Assembly: GCA_026261815.1 (NCBI GenBank)
Contig: JAMPIT010000379.1
Coordinates: 19,890,501-19,954,500 of the forward strand
From: Monarcha castaneiventris obscurior
Taxonomy: Eukaryota; Chordata; Aves; Passeriformes; Monarchidae
Direction: 5' to 3'
Length of the DNA stretch: 64,000 nucleotides
Part shown: positions 25,401 through 34,638 of the stretch, in pieces
Numbering within the stretch: position 1 is the first letter of the stretch
Layout of the letters: each line of letters begins with the position of its first letter
Notes under the pieces: generated by a model
Database searches by the model: none
Told to the model about the DNA's origin: nothing
What the model saw: the letters and a program-made list of their open reading frames with translations, nothing else
Program-made: the position numbers and the translations under genes

Positions 25401-27261
25401 TTCTAGGATGAGAAGGCAGCAGCCTAATTTCTTTAGATGGAGAAAATGACGAATGTTTGTAGTTACGAGCTGCAAGGATTTACAGCAAATTTGGAAACTG
25501 CTGGATGCTGTTAGATGGTGGGTGGGAGTTTGGGGACTCTTTAGCCACCTGCAGCTCTCAAGCTGTTCAAGTGTAATTTTTTATGCTAGGGCTGCATTTG
25601 TGAGCAGAGGGAGCCTGTGCTGCTATGGTATTTCTAAAAATAATTGGTTTTTACTGAGGAATTGTAGCATTAAAGAGTAAAAAATTGCATTATTGACATA
25701 AGTGCAGTGAAAAATCCGGTAGAGAAGCAATATCTGAAAGCAATATAAGTAATTTTCCCAGAACCTGGTCTTCTAGAAGAATGATTTTACCCATTGAGCT
25801 ATTACAGGATCAGTAAACAGATGAGAATACTCTGATAGGGGAGAAGCAAGGTATATAACATAAAGCAAAAATCTGCTAGTAAGTCCTGTGATGTGCTTGA
25901 GTACATTCCCTAGGGGCACACAATGTATAAGTGAGACAACACAGATAGTAAAGGTCAGAAATTACGGTCACAAATCACAAGAGAGAATAAAGAAATCTCC
26001 ACTCGTGGAACACTTTAATGAGATGAATCTTCCCTTCACATCTCTACAGTTTATAGGTATTGACTATGTCCTGAAAGCCCTCAGAGAGGGGGAGACAGGA
26101 GCAGCTTATTTGGTCAGTGAGAAGCACAGAGGATTTAAAACTTAAATGTGTCACTACCAAATAGAAAAAAGCAGTAACTGAAATAGATTATGCATATATT
26201 TGTCTAAGACTGGGAGGAGAAACCTGCTTGATTACACCCATGTTGGTGGAAGCCCCACAAAAGGCAGAGCAGTGTTGTTGGCTACTGCAGGCAGCGCAGG
26301 GTGCGGCAGCAGAGACCTTTGGCTCATCACCCCTGTTCCACAGGAGCTGTCTGCTGTCGTAAATGTATTTTGTGAGAAGCCACAGGCAGTTGCCTCTTTG
26401 CTGTGTGCTGCTGCCTTTCTCAAATGGTGCACTCCTTTCTGTGCAGCCACAGCAAAAGCATCACTCGTATTAGTTTGGACAACAGAGCGTCTGCAGAGAC
26501 AAACCTGTTCTGTGCCTGCAGCAAGGGAGTGGGCTAAGAATAGTCAGACACCTCTGAATTTTAGTCCTGCTAATTAACTCAGCTGCTGCTGTACAAGGGA
26601 CACACACACAAAGCCTGTGCCCCTCAAACCTCACATTGTTACTGCACCTGGGGTCAACACAGAACCGATGGATTTTGCCAGAAAAAGCTGCCTTGGAAAC
26701 TGATGTTTTATCCTGTGTTTGATGATATGGATTTTCTGGGAGGGACAGTAGATGAATGTACTCTCTCATTGCAGGCATGATGGAGATTGAATAAAATAGC
26801 TAAATTCATTGCTTTTCTCCTTCCTTTTGAAGTGGTTATCCCTTAAATATTTGTTTGTATCTCTGTAGAGCTCTAGAGCTTATTATGGTCATACCAGTCA
26901 CAAGCGTTTGATTTCAACTAAGTTTCTCAATAGGCCATTGATAAGAAGAGACAAATTTTCTTACTGCTAGAAATGATTTTCTGAAAATAAGTTATATATT
27001 TTTTTCTCTAGTTCATATATTAAATATATTTTATATCATATGTTTATATATATTATATTTATTAATCTCTTATCTTTATACACTGCTCATTCATCAAGAA
27101 AAAGGGAAAATGGCATAAAAATAAATGTATTGGAAATGTTTCTAGTTTAGTAGTCTTGATTCATCAGGATAATTTTTCCCCATCAGGACTACAGAGAGAA
27201 ATGTGACCAACTGTGAAATTTGATCCAGCAATTTCAATGTGTGAACAAAAATATTATATGC

Positions 27262-27737
27262 TGTATTGGTTTGAAAACAAACCAGTGGGAGATTGTAAGT
27301 CAGGATTAAAATTTAATAAGAAAGAAAATTTTAAAAAAGGGAAATAATACAAGGAAAAAACACCGAGAAAGTCAGATACAACCTGACACCCTGTTAGGGT
27401 GGTGGTAGCAGTCCAGATGAAGTAGTTCAGTTGAAGCAGTGATCCTGTGGAAGGTCTGGTCTCCAGCTGAAGATCCAGTGGTAGCTCTTGTCCTCTAGGA
27501 ACCCAGTAGACAGGGCTCCCTTAGGCAGTTCCAAGGCCAGGTTATATTCAGGTGGGAATGCTTGGCTCCTCCCTCCTGGGTGGAGCAGCTCACAATAGGA
27601 TGAGATAAGTCCATGAGTCATGCAGTGGTTTCTTGCTGGCCCCTTGTCTGTTATCAGGGGTGGGTCATAGCAGGCGATAACAGCTAATGGCCCACAGCTG
27701 GTGGTAATAGAATACATCTATATTGTAACCTGGGACA
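27262..27737 (-). mobile_element. Solo LTR, passerine ERVL-like, minus strand
   Basis: The element is bounded by TGTATTGG on the left and CTGGGACA on the right, so it has TGT...ACA ends. Flanks TATGC (27257-27261) and TAGGC (27738-27742) look like a 5-bp target-site duplication with one change, as expected for ERVL. Read on the minus strand it has a TATA-like motif (complement of about 27543-27548) and an ATTAAA signal (complement of 27312-27317). Its last part contains a short inverted repeat, GGTTTG...CAAACC on the + strand at 27268-27282. A 96-codon minus-strand frame (27427-27717) lies wholly inside and is not a gene. No viral internal region remains. Confidence 0.8.
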
Positions 27738-28090
27738 TAGGCACAAAACTAAACACAAGTGTTTGATATCTCCGGCTTGCACATTCTCTGTTTAATATGT
27801 CACACAAAAAATTGGATAAAGGTAAGAATTGAATTGGTTGTCCTAAGGGCCCTGAGATGTTTAAGTTAATTAATGTAGTTCAAGAGGGATGAAATGTGGA
27901 TATACTGTCAGTAATTCAAGACCAGGAGAAAATTGTGATGATTTCTTCTCGTTTTGAGTGATACAGAGAAAAATCTTTGATATTTTTAAAACATTAGGAA
28001 TCTCTGTCTGGAAAATCTGACCATTTGGAACTAGCCTAGTAACCAATACTCTGCTGTCTCATCATCAGGGCTGAACAGTGACCACTTACA
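27738..28090. other. Short gene-free gap between two mobile elements
   Basis: About 350 bp of AT-rich sequence with no recognised feature. Confidence 0.5.
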
Positions 28091-28283
28091 CCGTGGTGAT
28101 CAACCTTTACTGATCTGTAAAGATCAGCAACACTGTGGATCCTCACAGTGTTCAAGGGGAGATTGAGACTCCTCGACCCTGACTGGAAGTCTGCCAAGAG
28201 TAAGAATTATTATTTTTTTAAATTGAGCCTTCATGAACCCACAGGCCACAGAAGACTAAGGGTCCATAGGTTGAAAAGCACTG
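28091..28283. mobile_element. hAT (Charlie-like) MITE remnant
   Basis: The right end GGTTGAAAAGCACTG (28269-28283) fits the terminal inverted repeat typical of hAT elements. The left end CCGTGGTGATCAACC (28091-28105) is its reverse complement at 11 of 15 positions and is followed by CTTT. Inside the right end, 'gggtccata' resembles the 'gggtcc' block that precedes the end in Charlie-type elements. At 193 bp it is far too short to encode transposase. No 8-bp target duplication is visible, in keeping with great age. Confidence 0.55.
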
Positions 28284-31200
28284 CTTGAGAAATGATACCT
28301 GCTTCATTTCTGCATTAAATGGTAATATATGCTTGAATAAAATTCACCAGTTTTGCTATTTATATGGCATTTCATATTCCTAATTTCATCTGTGTAATAT
28401 AAATTTCCTGGGAGTATCTATCTAAATTGTCATCTGCTGCATATTGTTTCTATAATGCAGCTTCTGTATGTAGAACAAACAACTCTGGCATTATCTTATT
28501 TGTTCTCCTCTATCTTCTGACATGTTACTTCAATTAGTACACAATAATGTAATTATTACACTACTATTAATCACATATATGTAATCACAGAAGGAGATAT
28601 CTGACAAAACTTCAAAATGGCTCAGATCCTTGTTCTATTAATTGCTGCAGTAAGTGAGTGCATATCACTGACCGCATTGCCCCTGGAATTCTTGTGTAAC
28701 ACCACCTGAATGATACTCTTGTGCTTTTAACAAAACTTACCTCTTTTATTCTAGTACAAGGTAAGACCAACAGATTCATGATCCAGCTGCTAAGGGGTTT
28801 GGTGTGGGTTTTTTTGTAACTGACTGCAAATGTAGAACAAGCTTTACATGAAGGATGTTGTGGCACATTTAAATTTACAACTAAGAATATTTTTGTCATG
28901 GTCTCTCAGTAAGTCAAGCTACCTGTATACTGGAATTACAATACTAAATTTAGTAGCATGTCACTGACATTGATACATGTTTGAGTTTAAAGAAATATGG
29001 TCTTCTAGTCATATAGATAGCAAGAATTCTTTACAAAGATTCCCTTGAGGAGATACCTTTTACTCATGTTAATAAATAGATACAATTATATGAAACTTGT
29101 TACAGTAAATGGTTGCATAAAAATCTCCTATTTTGAGATCTAGTTCCTTTATGTCTAAATGTCTAGACTCTTTATGTTTCAATTTTTATCTGTGTTAAGT
29201 AGGTATTCTATGGTGTACATGTAGGCCATGCCCAGATACATTCTTGAAATCTATAAAATAGAAGTGAAAACCGCTGCATAAATAAGCTCGTAGAATACAA
29301 AGTGAAAGTTCTTGACATGGAAAAAGGAAAGCGTGCAGAGAGACGATCTTGGCTGGTCACCACATTCAATTGAGCAGTGTTGTTACACTTTGCTGACAAT
29401 ACCAATAACTTAAACCATCAATCTATAGGTACAGCTATTCTTAGCAGAACGCAGTGAAAACAAACTGCTTTGCTTACGGTATTCACAGCACTGAAGCATG
29501 CCCTTAGCAAAGTGGTACAAATGTCAATATGCTGCTGAGCTCCTCAAAACCTCTAACAAGTTATCTGAAGCACAGACAAACCTTCAGGAAGTCTTTGAAA
29601 ATATAGATCAAATTCTAACACAGCTGCTTTTCCCAAATTCTGCACTTGTGAAAAATCTGTTCCCCCTCAAACTATGACAATGACTCTGTTAGAGTCAGAT
29701 CTGTCAAATGGGACTGTGCCTGTGAGCTGAGAGCCACTGTATGCAAGGACTTTTAAAGTAAAAATATACACATTAAATCTACCTGGAGATTCAAGAATAG
29801 ATTCCAGACCTCAAGGACTCAGGTGCTAACCTTGGGTTGTTACCATTCATTTCAGCTCACCTATGTGCCTTTTGCTATTATGATAATGGACTTTCTTTGC
29901 TGGAAGCAAGTTCATATTTTAAATCAACATAAAAATCCAAAGGATAACTGCAGAAATTTAATGTAGTATTTATTAGACAGGGAAGAAAATATACGAAATA
30001 AAGCTTTTGGCATTATCCTCAAGAAATTAAGTTACAAGTCAGGAATTGGCACAGTATGTTCTCAGCCAGTTAAATGCTGCATATTATTTTAGCAAACATT
30101 TCTGCTGGCAGTTGTTAACCTCAGGCAATAGAAATACATGTTTGCAGAGGAGTAAAGAGCAACTAGGGAATCTGTTTATTCACTCCCATAAGAGCTTTTC
30201 TGAACTGATATGCAGAGTTATTATTTCAGAATTAATTATACAGCAGGCTTATTGTAAGTGGCACCTTTGCCGGTTGATTTTATTTTTTGTTTTTATTTTT
30301 GAATCCCACACTAACAGCATACAACTATTAGTTGGTTTATAAATAAAATGCCAAATTGGTAGTACTATTAGTATAAAACTATGCTTGACTTCCACAATTT
30401 TTAGAGAATAAAGGGCCTTCACCAGCTCTTCTCTTTGGGAAAATATTTTTAAAATTCAGTAACTGACATATGGTGTAAAATATTCAGTTCAAAGAAAGAA
30501 ACAAAGCCAGACAGAAAACACAGACTGGTTTATATTTTTATGACTATAAGCAGTGTTCCTCCAGTATGGTAGGGAATTCATTCCAACATGTCCTTCAATG
30601 TGGCACTAGTATTTTATAACGACTGGCTGCAAGTCTTTTGTGATCTTGACTGTCTCTGTCCATTGCTCTTTCGAAGAGATGTCCATAATACCACATTTGT
30701 CAGAGTGTTTTTCTGTTTCCAGAAATAATTTTCTTCCCCTGTCAGGCTCAGCACACAGTCTTTCTCAAAGAGCCTCTTCTGGGTGGCCATCTGGAAGCAT
30801 CACCTCAGTGCTGAGCAGGCAGCCTGCTGGCTTTGTGTTGGCTCACTTCTCCTCCGCACTGCAGACTGCCCTGAAGGCAGCATTACATTTTATTCCTGGA
30901 CTACACAGCACTATAACTAGATGTGCAGACATGACATTCTGATTGCTGAATTCGGGGCCTATTGACGTTTGTGACAAGACTCAGAGAAAGACCCAGCAGA
31001 AAAAGGATAAAGATGCAGAGGAGGGAATCAGCTGATGACAGTCAGAGATAACGACCCAAGTCTCCAGAACGGAATAAACACACTGAGGTGTTACACCACA
31101 CCTGAAATGTGGCATTGAGAAGCCTCTCTCAGGCAGCATTTGAAGAGCAATCAAAACCCAGAGCCAAGGTGCTAAAAACAGGCATGCCCAAACATGGAGA

Positions 31201-33265
31201 AATTTTCAAGAGTTCTGAACTGCGGGCCTTTCTATAGTCAGAAAACATAACAGAAAATTAAAGCAGTTAAGTAAGAAACAGGAGGAAAAGAAGAAGAATC
31301 TTCCCTGGATCTAAGAGATCTGGAATGATCAATGAAAAAAGAGGAAAATTTACTTAGTATAATTAATACTACAGACCTTTTTCTGCATAACTTTTTTTCT
31401 GCAACTTTTCTCTGCATAACTACAATGTCAAAAGCATGGCTGCAGGTTTTCCTTGCTGTATATGGTGCTATGGGTTTGTGGCTACACTTGAGTGAAACTG
31501 ATGACATGAAAGTCTGTAGATTGGGATGAGGCAGCATTTATAACAAAAAAGATCCACCTAGTGAAAGGAATATTAAAATTGTTGCCATTATAATAATGCA
31601 TCTTTTGATGATGCTTCATGTTACTATGCTTTAGGAATGTGTATGATTATCATTAGGTATAAGAATCATGAATCATTCAGACTCCCAAGGCTGTCCTTGG
31701 AGAGCAGTCTCAAAAGTAGACACTTGAGAGTTCCCAGATTAGCTGCTGGAACTGGAGAGACTGATTCAAGGTGGATAAATCATCAGTTTTCCTGAAATGG
31801 CAGAGGTCAGTCGGAGTTACTCTGGTATAAACTGAGGGTAGCCCAACGTATTGTGATTAACTACCACCTGGTTTTAAAAGCAGATTGCTTTTAATGCCTG
31901 GCTTTGGGTTCTTTTTTTTTTTTTTTTTAGTAACTAAAAGTTCACATTCTCACCAGAATTATCATCAGCTAAAACTACTGCATTTAGAATAAGTGTTGAG
32001 AAAGACTTCCTTGTCAACAAGCAGAAGTAGCAACAAAGGAAGAGATACCTCCTATTCATAGGGATGAGTAGGAATTCTTGGTTTCATATCACAGATGCAG
32101 ACTATTCTTTGAAGGGAGAAATAGAACACAGAGCCTTTCAGTTGACAGATACCTGTTGTATGGTGTTACTGGGAATCTCTCAGACTTCAAAAAATTAAAA
32201 AGTACTTTGAAAAATCAGAGATAGTGTTCGATTTCTCCAAACAGATGGCTTAAGGGGAAAGATGCAAATTTTACTGCTGACAATAAAGTAAAAAAATTAA
32301 CTGATCTGAGCGTGGAAAGGAGTAAACAAAATTTTCTCTTCATTTAATTGAGCAAGGTAAGCTAAACATTCTTCTTAAATTACTATCAAAATGCAGTAAG
32401 AGCAAATATAAAACTGTCTTGGTCATGCATATTTTTAAGTCAGTGAGTGCCACAGTATCAACAGTGTGAAGAATGGAGCCCTTAGAAAAATCAGTGATCA
32501 TTCTTTCTTCCCCTGTCCTTTACTGATGTTATCCCTTCAGTGTTACCATAGAAGCCAATGGAAATTTTGCCAGAGATTTTAAATGGAACACATTTAGCTC
32601 TTGGTGTTACAATGAAGAAAGAGATGTTGAAATTTCATAAGTTACTTCTGCCTCCCAAATGTAAAATTCTCTGTTCACCTGGCCCTGTATCTAAGCCGAC
32701 TGTATAGGAAAAATTCCTATTTAAACCAGCTCTTTATTGGTTACAGTGAAATCTTTTAAAAGATATCTCATAATAACGCATTTTTTCCATTTTTTTCCGT
32801 AAGGGAAGACCATCATATCTAACATAGATAAATACATATATATATATAATTTTTATTCTGTTGAGAGAGAGAATAAAAACTTCAAACATTGCAACTATAT
32901 TAACTCCATTGTGCTTAGTTAATTGTTAACTAGTTAATTGTTAAATAGTTAACTAGTTGTGCTAGTTAATTTCTTGTCTAAACCTCAGCGAAGAGGATGG
33001 TTTTACTGAATGACTATGTGAGTTTTTTAAGGAAGAGGACTTGGAATAAACAAAGATAAGCTTATAAAAATAAGTTATCCATTCCAAGAAATGACAGATA
33101 TTTAATGCGGTTCGGTCGGGAGCTTGGGTCTGTATGGAATATTGCATGGAAATTCACAAAGAGCGTTGGAACGCCTTGGCTGCCGTCCGCAGCCCTCACG
33201 CAGATGCCCGTGCTGCGGAGCCGCTTGCCAGGGAGCTGCGTGCCATCTAGTGGCACCCGGACACA
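28284..33265. other. Gene-free AT-rich stretch
   Basis: No exon or RNA gene is supported. There is a T run near 31912-31929, an AT dinucleotide patch near 32837-32848, and a TAGTTAA tandem block (32916-32970, listed separately). Confidence 0.45.
32916..32970. repeat. TAGTTAA-based tandem repeat, 15-bp unit
   Basis: Two near-identical 15-mers (TAGTTAATTGTTAAC, then the same with a final A) are followed by shorter partial units, each beginning TAGTT. The block is AT-rich and locally self-complementary (GTTAAC). Confidence 0.85.
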
Positions 33266-33645
33266 GGCACAGAATCAGTCAGGTTGGAGAAGACCTCTGA
33301 GATTATCGAGTCCAACCTGTGGCCAAACACCACCTTGTCACTTACAACATGCCACCAGGTGCCACGTCCCGTCTTTCCAGGGATGGTGACTCCACCACCT
33401 CTCTGGGCAGCCCATTCCAATTCCATTACTTGAAGAATTTCTTCCTAATGCCCAACCTGAAGCTTCCCTCCTGCAGTTTAAGACTATGTAATCTTGTCCT
33501 GTCTCTTGTTGCCTGGAAGAAGAGGCCAATCCTCACCTGGCTGCACCCTCCTTTCAGGGAGTTGTAGGGAATGATCAGGTCACCCCTGAGCCTCCTCTTC
33601 TCCAGGCTTAATTTAAGGGCTGGGAAGCAGCTGCTGGACATAACC
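33266..33645 (-). mobile_element. CR1 LINE end with ORF2 C-terminal relic, minus strand
   Basis: On the + strand it opens with the antisense CR1 tail ('cacagaatcagtcaggttgg', 'agaagacctctgagattatcgagtccaacc'). It continues through 'tctttccagggatggtgactccaccac' and 'ttccattacttgaagaatttcttcctaatgcccaacctga'. The minus strand still reads, in one frame at 33426-33640, a relic of the reverse-transcriptase C-terminus with [13 protein letters not shown] and IRKKFF blocks. It is 5' truncated and lacks the catalytic domains, so it is inactive. Confidence 0.88.
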
Positions 33646-33786
33646 CATAAAAAACGAAAAACCAAATGTGTTCACTTCCAGCAGCAATGCCTCTTGCAAA
33701 TCTCTCTCCTCCTCCTCTCTCTCCTATTCCAAAACATTGCCTCTAATTTATCTTTAGCTGTACTGACAGCTCCTTAGTGATCCTTA

Positions 33787-34340
33787 TCCTCCCGCGCTAC
33801 TCCACTCTTGTGGAAACCCACCGGGACTGCTGCGTCCAGCTCTGGGGTTCTCAGTACACGGAGGACATTGATCTGTTGGACCAAGTCCAGAGGAGGATGA
33901 AGAATATGATCAGAGGGATGGAGCACCCCTCCTACGAGGAAAGGCTGAGACTGTCACAGTTATTCAGCCTGGAGGGAGTAAGTCTCTGCGGGAGACCTTG
34001 TTGTTGCCTTCCAGTACTGAAGAAAACCTACAAGAAAGCTGAAGAGGGACTTTTTACAAGAGCATGTAGTGACAGGACAAGGGCAAATGGCTTTAAACTG
34101 GCAGAGAGTGAGTTTATACTAGATTATTAGGGAGAAGTTCTTTGCTGTGAGGGTGGTGAAGCACTGCAACACGTTGTCCAGAGAAACTGCGGATGCTTTA
34201 GCCTTGGAGGTGTTCTAGCCGGGCTGGATGGAGCTTTGAGCAACCCTGTCTAGCGAAAGGTGTCCCTGCACAGGGAGAGCGGTTGGAGCTAGATGAAATT
34301 TAAACTCCCTTCCAACCCAAACCAGTCTATGATTCTCTGA
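33787..34340 (+). mobile_element. CR1 LINE end with ORF2 C-terminal relic, plus strand
   Basis: The frame at 33777-34130 carries the conserved end of CR1 ORF2 (blocks such as LLDQVQRR, MIRGMEHPSYEERLR, LFSLEG and FTRACSDRTRANGFKL). The non-coding tail follows ('ctttgctgtgagggtggtgaagcactg', 'ttccaacccaaaccagtctatgattct'). A few stops and frame changes break it, for example near 34131. It faces away from the minus-strand CR1 immediately to its left, making an inverted pair, and it ends about 110 bp before the first promoter element of MRPL53. Confidence 0.88.
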
Positions 34341-34447
34341 CACAGGCAGGTCAGCTCTCCCCCCACAGCGAGCTAGGAGCCTGGCTCCGAGCGCCTCGGG
34401 TCATGAACCAGGGTCCTCCCGCCCCCAAGGCCGCGGCCGCGGCCCGG

Positions 34448-34460
34448 ACTACAGCTCCCA
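34448..34460 (+). promoter_or_regulatory. ZNF143/SBS-type site 1
   Basis: ACTACAGCTCCCA matches the core of the ZNF143 (Staf) binding site, ACTACAnnTCCCA. It lies about 100 bp upstream of the MRPL53 start codon. An exact reverse-complement copy lies at 34521-34533. Confidence 0.75.
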
Positions 34461-34520
34461 TGTGCCCGCGCGGCGGGCCGACGCGGCCGCCACCATCGAG
34501 CGCCCGTGCGCGCGGGCTGC

Positions 34521-34533
34521 TGGGAGCTGTAGT
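34521..34533 (-). promoter_or_regulatory. ZNF143/SBS-type site 2, inverted
   Basis: TGGGAGCTGTAGT is the exact reverse complement of site 1. Read on the minus strand it continues with GCAGC after CCCA, close to the fuller ZNF143 consensus. It sits 17-29 bp before the start codon, so it probably overlaps the transcription start region. Confidence 0.75.
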
Positions 34534-34546
34534 AGAGGACGGGAAG

Positions 34547-34556
34547 AAGATGGCGT
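34547..34556 (+). promoter_or_regulatory. YY1-type element over the MRPL53 start codon
   Basis: AAGATGGCGT fits the AAGATGGCG core bound by YY1 in many TATA-less mitochondrial and ribosomal protein genes, where it overlaps the initiator codon. It also gives a strong translation context (A at -3, G at +4). This supports 34550 as the real start. Confidence 0.65.
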
Positions 34557-34638
34557 CCAAGATGAACGTGGTGCTGCGGCCGGTGAAGAGTATCGTGGTC
34601 CGGTTCTGCCCCTTCGAGCCCAACGTGGAGAGCACGAG
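34550..34638 (+). CDS. MRPL53: MRPL53 coding exon 1
   Basis: Starts at the ATG in the YY1-type context. It ends ACG AG before donor GTGAGG, splitting the Arg30 codon after its second base. Confidence 0.93.

Larger units (their letters stand above)
19856..27261. other. Gene-free stretch with small simple repeats
   Basis: No gene can be supported. Visible items are an ATT/ATC trinucleotide run (20863-20899), a 20-bp-period duplication (22449-22486), a T-rich run near 24445, and a strongly AT-rich, TATA-like tract at about 26986-27065. Frames of up to 125 codons (for example 26200-26577 and 23240-23581) overlap frames on the other strand and show nothing recognisable. Confidence 0.45.

Noticed and set aside
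27427..27717. 96-codon minus-strand frame
   Set aside because: Entirely within the minus-strand LTR at 27262-27737.
33777..34130. 117-codon + strand frame that could be taken for a host gene
   Set aside because: Its blocks match the C-terminus of CR1 ORF2, and the sequence runs on into the CR1 3' tail. It is a transposon relic.
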